Shown in pieces: positions 1 through 8,739 of a stretch of 16,598 nt of DNA. The stretch's first letter is position 1. Each line of letters begins with the position of its first letter. The notes below the pieces were generated by a model. That model saw only the letters and a program-made list of their open reading frames with translations, had not been told where the DNA came from and did no database searches. The DNA is taken from contig JAAENB010001251.1 in the NCBI GenBank assembly GCA_024224995.1, positions 1 through 16,598 on the forward strand, given 5' to 3'. This stretch comes from a bacterium. GTDB lineage: Bacteria > Spirochaetota > UBA4802 > UBA5550. Position numbers and translations under genes: made by a program.

Positions 1-30
1 ATAGTGTTGTAGACCGGTTCCCGTAAGGGC

Positions 31-252
31 CTAATCCCATCTTCCCCGGGCAAAATGTTTTCCCGAACCGGTAATTTCAAAACCTTCGGGAAATTCCACA
101 ATAAACCCCCCTTCTTTCAGGTCTTCCAGCACAGGACGAAGCTCCGATCCCGACATGCCGAATTCTATTTCAAGCTCATAAAGGGTTGTAAATTCTCCCC
201 CCGTTCCCTTGTAGTAGATTTCTTGTAGTATTTTTAGCATTTCAGTGTTCAT
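31..252 (-). CDS. Small winged-helix-like DNA-binding protein (73 aa)
   Basis: I do not recognise a named family. The 73 residues read as one compact winged-helix domain. Residues 4-14 form a first helix (MLKILQEIYYK). Residues 22-47 look like a helix-turn-helix, with TTLYELEIEFGMSGSELRPVL in two overlapping parts. The segment ending GGFIVEFPEGFEITGSGKHFA fits a wing, with the usual pattern of a hydrophobic strand, a turn and 'IT..G..FA'. I infer a small transcription factor or a DNA-binding accessory protein. There is no sensor domain and no membrane segment. It lies downstream of the acylase on the same strand, 90 bp away, with no visible terminator between them, so co-transcription is possible. 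I see no good Shine-Dalgarno site before the ATG at 252 or before the in-frame ATG four codons later, so the exact start is uncertain. Confidence 0.62.
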   Translation of the reverse strand: MNTEMLKILQEIYYKGTGGEFTTLYELEIEFGMSGSELRPVLEDLKEGGFIVEFPEGFEITGSGKHFARGRWD

Positions 253-258
253 AGTTCA

Positions 259-323
259 GTTTTTTGTATTCCATGGACAAAAATCAAGGATGTTTTTCGA
301 TTTCATGGACAAAAGTCAAGGAT
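259..323. repeat. Two tandem 32/33-bp direct repeats between acylase and winged-helix gene
   Basis: Read on the minus strand, unit 1 (323-292, 32 bp) and unit 2 (291-259, 33 bp) abut head to tail. The first 20 bases of each (ATCCTTGAYTTTTGTCCATG) differ at one position, and the remainder is also similar, ending GAAAAAC or CAAAAAAC. The array ends only 6 bp before the start codon of the 73-aa gene. A TTGACT or TTGATT sits in each unit, but no acceptable -10 box lies at 16-18 bp, so I do not call promoters. It could be a protein-binding array or a fragment of a dispersed repeat. Confidence 0.7.
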
Positions 324-342
324 AGAGCGATATCACCCTGAC

Positions 343-2850
343 TTACTCCCCCGGAATCAGCTTGAAAACATCCTTATAGTGCTTTTTGACAGCCTCCGGT
401 TTAAAGGGCATATTCCTGTTTTTCCCTTCCAGGAAAAAGGGGAGCATGTCTCCGTAATGAGGGCTCGACGGGTTTCCGGACTGCCCTGGTGTACTAACCA
501 GGAATAGCGGTTCTTCGAGCCCGAAATCGACGACCATGCGCATTACGGGGATGTTGAAAACATCGAAGTTTTCACCCCAGGAGAAGGTGCTGGCGTTAAG
601 GGAGTGGTTGTCTCCGCCCGCCGGGAATGGGCCCCGGTTAAAATAAGTATTAAGAAGGGACGTTGCCCTGGTGATTTCATGTTTCCAGTGATAGGTGTGG
701 ATAGAGCCCCATGACCAATCTTTCCTGTTGGTCCCCATTTTTTCTTCACAGAGCACGATAGCCTTCGCAAGAGCAGCAGCAATGATATCTTCTCTTGTTT
801 CTTTTGCCGGGGTGGCAGTATTGTCCCAGAAGGGAGAATTTTCACGGTAGAGAAGGTGGTCTTCCGGAGCCGGGTAGGACATGATATTTGTATCGATAAA
901 AACGGCCCAGCTAATGCTATCCTCGGGCCCCAGTTCATCAAGGAATATTTCTTTGGTAAGGGCTTGAACAAAAGCGCCCAGTACTGCCGCTGGTCCGGAA
1001 TCTCTGGCCATAACTGCGTCAAAGTTTTTTGGGCTGAGAAGGTTGATCGCTTCAAGAGCTTTTTCTTTCCGGGATTTATCTGTCCAGCTATTAATAGCGT
1101 TATTGACCTTTGTAAAAACATGTTCATTATAAAGAAGATTCTGTATTTTTTTGGCCATGGGAGAAAAGTGTTCGAACTGTAGTTTAATCATATCATCACG
1201 CGCGGCATTCTTAAGAGTTCCCAGGACTTCATTTAACCGCTCAGCCCTGTCGGGATGATACCAGGAGTTGGTAAGATGATACGGATAGTTTTTATCAACA
1301 GTTTTGTTATTGGCAGTCGCGAGATACCCGTTTGCGGGATTGATCTTTTTGGGAAGTTTTTCAATGGGAACAATCCCCTTCCAGTCGTATTCACCATTCC
1401 AGCCCGGGGAGGGGAACATACCTTTTCCTTTTTTGCGCAGCGGAAAGGCTCCGGAAACCTGCCAGGCTATATCTTTACTGTTGCCAAAGACAAAGTTGAG
1501 GTATATGCCTTGAATCCCGGAAATTGCTTTTTGTGCTTCCTGTATGGTTTTCACTTTTCCGAGCCGGTAAAATCCGTCAAAAGTAGTTCCCCCGCCCTGG
1601 ATCTTCCAGGAAAGAGCAAGACCGTATTCCGATTTTATGGGCATGGGCTGGACCGGGAGAAGAGGTGGAAAGGGAATCGTAAGAAGCGCGTCGTTCAGCA
1701 GGGGGCCGTGACGGGTAAGTATGATATCCTTTGTGACGTTCTCTTTTCCTTTTATCTTAAAAACTTCTTTTTGAACGCGGGCGGGAATCCATTCTTTTTT
1801 GTAACGGTAATGCGGTTTCCCGTTTATTTGTTTCATCTTTTCGATAAAAATATCCTGGTTATCGCCCATGGCCATAGTAACACCCCAGGCAACGGAACCG
1901 TTAAATCCCACGGTAATAACCGGGATGCCCGGAATTGCCGTACCGGCAGCCTCATAGGTGGGGCATTTAAGATGGATGATCATCCAGGGATTGGGGATCA
2001 TGAGTGATAAGTGGGTGTCGTTTGCAATGATGGATTTCCCGCTTTTGGTCCGTTTTCCCGAAAGAGCCCAATTGTTGGAGGCGGGAGAATTGACCGGCAG
2101 CATATCCTTGAATTTGTTTCTTATGCGGCTCAGGCCCTGGGCGATTTGAGCCAGTTTTTTGGGGTCTATTTCTTTGAGTTTTGCGGCTTCATCAAAAGGG
2201 ATATGGACCCGGGGATATACGGGAAAACACCAGGCAGCTTTTTCATAGCCCAGTTTATTTGCCAGGATAAGGAAGTTGAGCTCTTCAACAAAATTAAACG
2301 AAACACCCATACTGAGCATACCGAATACGTACAATGAGTCAACGGGCCGCCAGGGCTCGGGCTTAAGGCCGCTGAGCACAAATTCGGCCGGTAAATTGTC
2401 ATGGGTATTAATATAGGTGTTAACGCCACGGGAGAACTGTTCAAGAATGAGCAGGGAATTGGCGTCCATTTCGCTCAGGGCACGGGTGATGAGTTCTTCA
2501 GTTCCCAGGCTCCGGATAAGAACGTCCACGGGCAGGACCTCTTCACCGGCGATTTCCGCAAGCCGTCCCTGCATGGCCGTGGTCATCAAGACCATCTGCC
2601 AGAGCCGGTCTTCGGCCATGACATATCCTTCGGCCATAAAGAGGTCTTCTTCGTTTTGTGCTTCAATATAGGGCACTCCCAGGGAATCCCGCCTGATTAA
2701 TACCTCGTTTTTTAACCCCGGAATGTTAAGACTGCCGTTTACGGGGTTTACTGAACTGTCGAATTTGTTTTTTAATATAAAATATGATGTGGGAATGGAA
2801 ATGATGATAATTAGTATGATAATTATAAGCAGTTTGTATCTTTTTTTCAT
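343..2850 (-). CDS. Penicillin acylase family protein (Ntn hydrolase), membrane-anchored
   Basis: This 835-aa protein belongs to the penicillin acylase family, which hydrolyses amide bonds (beta-lactam side chains, acyl-homoserine lactones, other N-acyl compounds) after self-cleavage into alpha and beta chains. Residues 7-26 are a strongly hydrophobic segment after KKRYK, so the enzyme is exported or held at the outer face of the membrane. The alpha-chain signature is clear near residues 48-100 (RRDSLGVPYIEA, AEGYVMAEDRLWQM, GRLAEIAGE). The predicted cleavage is before Ser258 in PASNNWALSG; this serine becomes the N-terminal nucleophile. The residue before it is Ala, where Gly is more usual. 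Family motifs follow: ANDTHL, FNGSVAWGVT, GGDNHSLNAS near 745 and GQSGNPSSPHYGD near 790. Length is normal for the family. The start is supported by AAGGAG 8 bases upstream. It is divergent from tetR across 156 bp. The substrate cannot be read from sequence. Confidence 0.92.
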   Translation of the reverse strand: MKKRYKLLIIIILIIIISIPTSYFILKNKFDSSVNPVNGSLNIPGLKNEVLIRRDSLGVPYIEAQNEEDLFMAEGYVMAEDRLWQMVLMTTAMQGRLAEIAGEEVLPVDVLIRSLGTEELITRALSEMDANSLLILEQFSRGVNTYINTHDNLPAEFVLSGLKPEPWRPVDSLYVFGMLSMGVSFNFVEELNFLILANKLGYEKAAWCFPVYPRVHIPFDEAAKLKEIDPKKLAQIAQGLSRIRNKFKDMLPVNSPASNNWALSGKRTKSGKSIIANDTHLSLMIPNPWMIIHLKCPTYEAAGTAIPGIPVITVGFNGSVAWGVTMAMGDNQDIFIEKMKQINGKPHYRYKKEWIPARVQKEVFKIKGKENVTKDIILTRHGPLLNDALLTIPFPPLLPVQPMPIKSEYGLALSWKIQGGGTTFDGFYRLGKVKTIQEAQKAISGIQGIYLNFVFGNSKDIAWQVSGAFPLRKKGKGMFPSPGWNGEYDWKGIVPIEKLPKKINPANGYLATANNKTVDKNYPYHLTNSWYHPDRAERLNEVLGTLKNAARDDMIKLQFEHFSPMAKKIQNLLYNEHVFTKVNNAINSWTDKSRKEKALEAINLLSPKNFDAVMARDSGPAAVLGAFVQALTKEIFLDELGPEDSISWAVFIDTNIMSYPAPEDHLLYRENSPFWDNTATPAKETREDIIAAALAKAIVLCEEKMGTNRKDWSWGSIHTYHWKHEITRATSLLNTYFNRGPFPAGGDNHSLNASTFSWGENFDVFNIPVMRMVVDFGLEEPLFLVSTPGQSGNPSSPHYGDMLPFFLEGKNRNMPFKPEAVKKHYKDVFKLIPGE

Positions 2851-2927
2851 CGAGTAAGCTCCTTCCGCCTGGATTCCAGGTTCCGAGTAGAAAATAATTG
2901 TTGATAAAAATCAATAAAAAAAAATAT

Positions 2928-2956
2928 TTGACAGGTATTACTGTTTTCCTTTATAA
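2928..2956 (+). promoter_or_regulatory. Candidate sigma70 promoter of tetR
   Basis: A perfect -35 box TTGACA (2928-2933) is followed after 17 bp by TTATAA (2951-2956). Transcription would start near 2963, right at the edge of the palindrome at 2965-2984, so a repressor bound there would block initiation. Confidence 0.72.
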
Positions 2957-2964
2957 GTCATCTA

Positions 2965-2984
2965 TTGATTGGACGACCAATCAA
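2965..2984. promoter_or_regulatory. Perfect 8-4-8 palindromic operator upstream of tetR
   Basis: TTGATTGG-ACGA-CCAATCAA is a perfect inverted repeat of 8-bp arms around a 4-bp spacer, of the size usually bound by TetR-family dimers. It sits between the -10 box and the tetR ribosome site, where bound protein would repress tetR. The same motif with one mismatch occurs at 8740-8759. It may also affect the divergent acylase promoter. Confidence 0.8.
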
Positions 2985-3006
2985 AAAAGGGTTTTTTGAG
3001 GATGCT

Positions 3007-3612
3007 ATGGCAGGAAAAACAAGAAAAGAGATTGTGGATCAGAGAAGGGAGCAGTTAATTGATGCTGCCTATGTGGTTGTGAGTAAACAGGGGTTTAGTA
3101 ATTTTACGGTGAGGGATATAGCTAAAGAGGCAAATCTCTCTACCGGTCTTGTTCATTATTATTTTAAGGATAAAGAAGACCTTTTGCTTAATCTTTTGAA
3201 AGAGATAAATAATAATCTAAAGAAGAATACTGTGGCAGCCCTGGCCGAAACAGAAGATTCCGAGGAAAAACTGAGAATATATTTAGACCTTGCTTTTGGA
3301 CAGGTGGTAGAAGAGAAAGAGTTTTATTATGTTCTTATTGATTTCTGGTCCCAGGCAAACCGGAATGTCCGCATGAAAAAGACAAATATCAAACTTCTGA
3401 ATAGCTATCACAGTATGTGTGCCGGGATACTTGAAGAGGGCGTAACAAAGGGCTCGTTCCCGGAAATGGATATTTCCTATACTGCTTCGGTAATTCTTTC
3501 CCTGGTACAGGGAGTTATTGTTCGATATGTTATTGATGATAAAGCCTTTGAGTATGGGGAATATGTGGACAGGGTAACTGAGCATATAATTGATATGGTT
3601 TTAAAGAAGTAA
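3007..3612 (+). CDS. TetR/AcrR-family transcriptional regulator
   Basis: The protein is a 201-aa TetR-type repressor, a normal length. Residues 13-60 form the DNA-binding domain, with the helix-turn-helix at about 34-53 (TVRDIAKEANLSTGLVHYYF) followed by KDKEDLL, a classic TetR pattern. The rest is the helical ligand and dimer domain; its stretch DFWSQANRNVRM resembles the C-terminal domain of BetI-like members. I start it at ATG 3007, which has GAGGA at 2998-3002. The longer frame opening at TTG 2965 would place the start inside the operator and has no ribosome site. Two matching palindromes, at its own promoter and at the carboxylase operon promoter (8740-8759), suggest autorepression and control of that operon. 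The pathway parallels AtuR, the TetR repressor of the Pseudomonas acyclic-terpene genes, but orthology is not shown. The likely ligand is an acyl-CoA intermediate, which is inference. Confidence 0.93.
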   Translation: MAGKTRKEIVDQRREQLIDAAYVVVSKQGFSNFTVRDIAKEANLSTGLVHYYFKDKEDLLLNLLKEINNNLKKNTVAALAETEDSEEKLRIYLDLAFGQVVEEKEFYYVLIDFWSQANRNVRMKKTNIKLLNSYHSMCAGILEEGVTKGSFPEMDISYTASVILSLVQGVIVRYVIDDKAFEYGEYVDRVTEHIIDMVLKK

Positions 3613-3628
3613 GTCATATTTTTTATTC

Positions 3629-3657
3629 TTGAATTTTTTTATTTTTTCTTATATTCT
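3629..3657 (+). promoter_or_regulatory. Candidate promoter of the hybrid kinase gene
   Basis: TTGAAT (3629-3634), a 17-bp spacer and TATTCT (3652-3657) lie in a T-rich stretch between tetR and the kinase gene. A start near 3664 would give a short leader containing the AAGGA ribosome site (3678-3682). No copy of the TetR palindrome lies here. I see no terminator after tetR, so read-through from tetR is also possible. Confidence 0.45.
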
Positions 3658-3690
3658 CCTTTTTAAAGGGGTGAAGTAAGGAATAATTTT

Positions 3691-6600
3691 ATGAAAATTG
3701 AAGGGTATACCATACTTGAGACAATCAAAGAGACCGGTAATTCCATTACATACCTGGCCAAAAAGAATCATGAAAATAATTCCGTAATAGTAACCCGCTT
3801 ACAAACACTTCAGTCCACTCCTGCTGAGAGAGCCAGGTTTAAACATGAATATGATATTCTCCGAAATAAAAGTATTAATGGCTTAATTGAGACAATTGAT
3901 ATTGTCGAGGATATTGACGGAATTATCCTGGTACAGGAATATTTTGATGCCGTACCGTTGAAAAAAGCAGCTAAGCGGGAGATTGAATGGTTTTTAAATA
4001 TAGCAATATTGTTATGCGGAATTGTTGGAGATCTTCATAAGAATAATATCATACATCAAAATATAAATCCCAATACAATCCTGCTTAATCCCGAAACAGG
4101 TGAATTAAAGCTTACGGGCTTTGCTGTTTTTTCCGAGATAACTCATGAACCCGGCAGGCTGTATGATAAAGATGTTATTATGAATGTGCTGCCCTATATT
4201 TCTCCCGAACAAAGCGGCAGGATGAATCGTTCCATTGATTACCGGACGGATATCTATTCATTGGGCGTGACCTTTTATGAGATGCTCACGGGAAGAGCGC
4301 CCTTTGTATCTAATGATCCGCTTGAAATTATACATTCCCATATTGCCCAAAAGCCCCTGCTGCCTGAAAAGATTAATCTTGATATCCCAAAAATTGTTTC
4401 TCATATTATACTAAAGCTGCTTTCAAAGGAGCCTGAAGAGCGATACCAGGGTGCTTTTGGGGTGATGTATGATTTACAGGAATGCCGTAAGCACCTTCAT
4501 GCCGATAACAGGATTGTGGAGTTTTCCCTTGCTCAAAAAGATGTTCCGGCTAAATTTATTATGCCGCAAAAGCTATTCGGCAGGGAAAAAGAGATTGATT
4601 CTTTGCTTTCGGCATTTGACCGGGTTCGGCGGGGGAATCGTGAAATTATTTTTATACCCGGCGCGCCGGGTATTGGGAAATCGGCGCTTATTCGTGAAGT
4701 GCAAAAACAGATGATGACCCAAAAGGGGTATTTTGTTAATGGTAAATATGAGCAATATGAGCATAATGCTCCGTATACGGCTATCATCCAGGCATTCCGG
4801 GATTTGGTCCGGCAGATATTACTGGAAAGCAAAGAAAGCATTGAAACCTGGAAAAGAGAAATTCTCTCTGTGCTGGGGGAAAACGGAAGGATCATAACTG
4901 ATGTGATTCCTGATGTTGAGCTGCTTATTGGTGAACAGGGTGATGTTCCCCTGCTCAGTACGGAAGAGTCAAACAACAGGTTTAATTTTGTTTTTATGAA
5001 TTTTATGAGACTCTTTGCCCGGAAAGAGCATGTCCTGGTTTTTTTCCTGGATGATCTGCAATGGGCGGACCGGGCAAGCCTTAAACTGCTTGAAAATATT
5101 TTATCCGATGCCGATATGCTTTATTTCTTTTTCATTGGTGCCTATAGAGATAATGAAGTGGCGGAAGAGCATCCATTGCTGGTGAGTATTAATTCCTTAT
5201 GTGATAAGGGATTACCTATGGATGAAATTGAATTATCACCGCTTACGATTGATGATATTACTGACCTGGTAAGTGAATCACTGCGTCTTCACCGGGAAAC
5301 GATATATCCCCTTGCCGGTGAGGTTCTGCGCAAAACAGGCGGCAACCCCCTCTTTGTGAGCCAGTTCATCAGCGCTGTATATACCGGTCAACTTTCGGGT
5401 ATGGATGATCCCGGGGCTGCTGCGTTGGATTTTGAAAAAATCAAGGAGCTGGATTTTGTTGACAGTGTTATTAATCTTATGGTCGACAAGATCTCGAAAA
5501 TGGCCGATGAAACCCGGGAGGTGTTAAAAATTTGCGCATGCACCGGCAACAGGTTTGATCTTGAGCTGCTCTCGGAAGTTGATAACAGGCCCATGCTTGA
5601 GATCCTGGGATATCTTGACCCGGCTGTTGAGGAAGGTCTGCTTGTTCTGTTGGAAGATGTTTACAAATTCAGCCACGACAAGATCCAGGAAGCGATATAC
5701 ACACAAATACCGGAAGATGAAAAGAAAAAAATTCATTTAACAATTGGAAGAACCGTATTACAGCAGACATCGGGAGGCTCCCGGCCGGATAAGATTTTTT
5801 TTATTGTTGATAATTTGAACATTGCCCGGGACCTGCTGGGGACTGAAAATGAGAAAAATGAACTCGCTAAACTTAATCTCACTGCCGCACTACAGGCAAA
5901 GTTGTCTACAGCATATAAATCCTCTCTTAATTATATTACGCAAAGTATTACTCTTTTTTCAAGTAATTTATGGCAGTCTGATTATGATTTAATGTTTAAC
6001 GCCCATGTTGAGTGCTCAATAATGAATTTTATCTGCGGGAACACCGAGGAAGGAGAGAAGTATTTTTCGATTGTTCTTACCAGGGCAAAAACCAGCTTTG
6101 ATAAAATAAAAGCGTATAATATTAAGATGTTTAACATCACTACTACCAGCGATTTTTTCGAACTCCTGGAATTGGGCAAGAGAGTTTTACTGCTGCTTGG
6201 TTTTAGGATTCCTTCAAGGTTTGAGAAGTTGTTTATTCTTAAGGAGTTACTTTTCACAAAGTTTTATTTGAGGAATAAACAGGTAGAGGATTTGATTAAT
6301 TTACCTGAATTGACTAACCGGGAAAAACAGGAAGCTCTTGAAACTATGTTCAATTGTGTTCGGCTGTCGTATATAGCTTTACCCAAAAGTATGCCTGTAT
6401 TTTTGGTTAAATCTCTGAACCTGGTTTTACAATACGGAAATTCACCATACGCGGCTATTATCTACGCGTCATGGGGATTCTTCTTGTGCGATAAATTGGA
6501 AAATATTGAACGGGGGCATAAGTTTGGTAAACTGGCAGTGGAAGTTCTTAAAAGAACTAATGCCGGGGAATTCTCCGCAAAGGTAAATTTTTTATTTTAT

Positions 6601-8688
6601 AGTTTTATTAATCATTGGAAAGTTTATCTAAAAGATAATATTGAAAATCATCTTATTGCCTATCATGCCGGAATAAATATTGGCGACCTCACCTATGTGG
6701 GGTACTCGTTGCTCAACCATGCCATGAATCTGATACTTGCGGGAACTCCATTGCAGAGAGTAGAGGAGACAATGGTTGAAAATTATAAAGTTATTATCAG
6801 GATAAATCAATACGACTCTATTCCACATTATGAATTATGGCTGCAATTTGTTATTAATTTAAGAGAAAATACAGGCAGCCGGACACAGATTAAGGGTGAA
6901 ATAATTGATGAAAATGAGATAGTGACTGTGTTCAATAGCCTGGGTCATGTGTCCGGTCTTATTATGTTGTATATTATTAAGATATTTCATCATGTACTTT
7001 TTAACTTGTATGGAGATGCTGCCACGATTTCAATGGAGGCGGAACAATATATTGAGGCAGCCATGGGAATGGTTATGGTCCCGTTTTTTTATTATTATTC
7101 TTCACTTGCAATGCTGGCTGATTATTCGAATGCTGCCCCTGCAAGCCAGAAATATTATCTTAAAAAAGTAAATATATATCTAAAAAAAATCAAGGTGTGG
7201 GCGCATCACGCGCCAATGAACAATCGGTATAAATGTTATTTAATTGAAGCAGAGCTGTTTCGTATAAAAGGAAATGACGTGCGGGCAATGGAATTCTATC
7301 AAAAAGCAATTAAAGAAACACAAGAAATTGAATTTATTCAGGAAGAAGCCATTGCGCATGAATTTAGCGCGATGTTTTACCGGGAAAAAGGATTTGATGA
7401 TATTGTTCAAATGAATATTTCACGAGCTTATGACTGTTATGTGGAGTGGGGAGCCCGGAGCAAGGTCGCTCAACTTGAGGAAACCTGTCCCTCCCTGGTT
7501 TCGGGGGCTGTGGAAAGAGCGCATCCCGATGATGCTTCGGTCTCCGGAACCGATACATCGCTGGAATTACTCGACCTTTCAACAGTAATGAAAGCGTCCG
7601 AAACAATTTCAGGAGAGATGAGGGTCGAGAAGCTTCTTAAAAAGATCATTACTCTGTCAATAACAAACGCCGGCGCGGAAAAGGGCTGCCTGGTACTTGA
7701 AACGAACGGCAGGCTTTATGTTGAAGCAGAAGGGCAGATACATGATGAACATGCTGCCGTACTGCAATCCATTCCTGTTGAAAATCATCGGGGCCTGCCG
7801 CAGGCCATAATCAGTTATGCCGCAAGAACAAAAGAGACCCTGCTTCTCAATGATGCCGTACATGAAGGGGAATTTATTGGAGATCCCTATGTGATAAAGA
7901 ACAGGCCAAGATCAATACTCTGTATGCCCATAATTAATCAGGGTATCTTAATGGGTGTTCAGTATCTTGAAAATAATCTTACCTCAGGAGCTTTTTCAAA
8001 GGAGCGGGTGAAAATTCTGGAATTATTGTCTTCCCAGGCAGCCATATCAATCAATAATGCCCGCCTGGTATTGGTTGAAAAAGAAAAGCTTGAGCTTGAG
8101 AAAAAGCATGCCGAGGCAGAGTTGAAACTGCTTCAGGAGAGGATGAGCCCTCATTTTCTTTATAATGCCCTGAATTCGATCTATTCCATGAATTACCGTG
8201 ATTCGGAAAAGGCAAATGAAGTACTTCTCAAACTGGCCGATATTTACCGTTATATGCTGGACCAGTCAGATAAGCCCAGAATAGCTTTTGATGATGAATG
8301 GGAATTTACCGGGAATTACCTTGAACTGGAAAAGCTTCAGTATGTGGATACTCTTTTGATACAGCTGGAAAAAAAAGGAGATTTCAGCGAGGTGACTATT
8401 CCGCCCTTAACGATCCAGCCCCTGGTTGAGAATTCCATGAAACATGGCCTCATGCATGTAAGAGATGATGAATATGTTAACGTTTTTGCTCAAAAAGAGG
8501 GAAACAGGGTTGTGGTTGAGGTGATTGACAATGGGAAAGGTATTGATGGTGATGTTAACCGCTCGCGCAGTCTTGGGAATATCGTAAAGAGGCTCAGATT
8601 TTACTTTGATGATGTAGACCTGGAAGCCCGCAACAACGAAAATGGTGGAGCCCGCATAATTCTTACGTTCAGCATACGGGATGCATGA
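3691..8688 (+). CDS. Giant hybrid sensor: (pseudo)kinase - AAA ATPase - helical repeats - GAF - LytS-type histidine kinase
   Basis: This 1665-aa protein has the order of the 'trifunctional Ser/Thr kinase/ATP-binding/sensor histidine kinase' group. Residues 5-270 have a Ser/Thr kinase fold (SPEQSGRMNRSIDYRTDIYSLG is its activation-segment end, here in two parts), but the VAIK Lys is Thr35, the HRD Asp is Asn124 and the DFG Asp is Gly143, so catalysis is unlikely. About 290-560 is an AAA/NTPase module with Walker A GAPGIGKS (324-331) and Walker B FFLDD (451-455). About 680-1270 is helical, TPR-like. About 1300-1460 is a GAF domain. A short coiled coil follows, then a histidine-kinase domain with phospho-acceptor His1488 in SPHFLYNALNSI, N-box Asn1581 (ENSMKHG) and Asp1613 in DNGKGI. 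This His motif is that of the LytS/YehU class. There is no transmembrane segment, so it is cytoplasmic. AAGGA lies 8 bases before the ATG. No response regulator is nearby. Confidence 0.93.
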   Translation: MKIEGYTILETIKETGNSITYLAKKNHENNSVIVTRLQTLQSTPAERARFKHEYDILRNKSINGLIETIDIVEDIDGIILVQEYFDAVPLKKAAKREIEWFLNIAILLCGIVGDLHKNNIIHQNINPNTILLNPETGELKLTGFAVFSEITHEPGRLYDKDVIMNVLPYISPEQSGRMNRSIDYRTDIYSLGVTFYEMLTGRAPFVSNDPLEIIHSHIAQKPLLPEKINLDIPKIVSHIILKLLSKEPEERYQGAFGVMYDLQECRKHLHADNRIVEFSLAQKDVPAKFIMPQKLFGREKEIDSLLSAFDRVRRGNREIIFIPGAPGIGKSALIREVQKQMMTQKGYFVNGKYEQYEHNAPYTAIIQAFRDLVRQILLESKESIETWKREILSVLGENGRIITDVIPDVELLIGEQGDVPLLSTEESNNRFNFVFMNFMRLFARKEHVLVFFLDDLQWADRASLKLLENILSDADMLYFFFIGAYRDNEVAEEHPLLVSINSLCDKGLPMDEIELSPLTIDDITDLVSESLRLHRETIYPLAGEVLRKTGGNPLFVSQFISAVYTGQLSGMDDPGAAALDFEKIKELDFVDSVINLMVDKISKMADETREVLKICACTGNRFDLELLSEVDNRPMLEILGYLDPAVEEGLLVLLEDVYKFSHDKIQEAIYTQIPEDEKKKIHLTIGRTVLQQTSGGSRPDKIFFIVDNLNIARDLLGTENEKNELAKLNLTAALQAKLSTAYKSSLNYITQSITLFSSNLWQSDYDLMFNAHVECSIMNFICGNTEEGEKYFSIVLTRAKTSFDKIKAYNIKMFNITTTSDFFELLELGKRVLLLLGFRIPSRFEKLFILKELLFTKFYLRNKQVEDLINLPELTNREKQEALETMFNCVRLSYIALPKSMPVFLVKSLNLVLQYGNSPYAAIIYASWGFFLCDKLENIERGHKFGKLAVEVLKRTNAGEFSAKVNFLFYSFINHWKVYLKDNIENHLIAYHAGINIGDLTYVGYSLLNHAMNLILAGTPLQRVEETMVENYKVIIRINQYDSIPHYELWLQFVINLRENTGSRTQIKGEIIDENEIVTVFNSLGHVSGLIMLYIIKIFHHVLFNLYGDAATISMEAEQYIEAAMGMVMVPFFYYYSSLAMLADYSNAAPASQKYYLKKVNIYLKKIKVWAHHAPMNNRYKCYLIEAELFRIKGNDVRAMEFYQKAIKETQEIEFIQEEAIAHEFSAMFYREKGFDDIVQMNISRAYDCYVEWGARSKVAQLEETCPSLVSGAVERAHPDDASVSGTDTSLELLDLSTVMKASETISGEMRVEKLLKKIITLSITNAGAEKGCLVLETNGRLYVEAEGQIHDEHAAVLQSIPVENHRGLPQAIISYAARTKETLLLNDAVHEGEFIGDPYVIKNRPRSILCMPIINQGILMGVQYLENNLTSGAFSKERVKILELLSSQAAISINNARLVLVEKEKLELEKKHAEAELKLLQERMSPHFLYNALNSIYSMNYRDSEKANEVLLKLADIYRYMLDQSDKPRIAFDDEWEFTGNYLELEKLQYVDTLLIQLEKKGDFSEVTIPPLTIQPLVENSMKHGLMHVRDDEYVNVFAQKEGNRVVVEVIDNGKGIDGDVNRSRSLGNIVKRLRFYFDDVDLEARNNENGGARIILTFSIRDA

Positions 8689-8711
8689 AATTAAAAAAAA
8701 TACATTAATTC

Positions 8712-8739
8712 TTGACAAAATAATGCCTCATGGTAAAAG
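8712..8739 (+). promoter_or_regulatory. Candidate extended -10 promoter of the carboxylase operon
   Basis: A perfect TTGACA (8712-8717) is followed after 16 bp by TAAAAG (8734-8739), which is preceded by TGG, an extended -10 element. The TetR-type palindrome begins at the next base, 8740, so repressor binding would cover the start site. The leader to the first ATG is about 65 bases. Confidence 0.6.

Noticed and set aside
259..323. Tandem repeats as two sigma70 promoters for the 73-aa gene
   Set aside because: Each has a TTGACT or TTGATT, but the bases 16-18 bp downstream are A/C runs that do not resemble a -10 box.
1255..2007. 250-aa open frame on the plus strand inside the acylase gene
   Set aside because: It lies antisense to conserved penicillin acylase motifs and shows no recognisable domain; it is a shadow of the real gene.
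2965..3006. Longer tetR starting at TTG 2965
   Set aside because: That start falls inside the palindromic operator and has no Shine-Dalgarno site, whereas ATG 3007 has GAGGA at the right distance.
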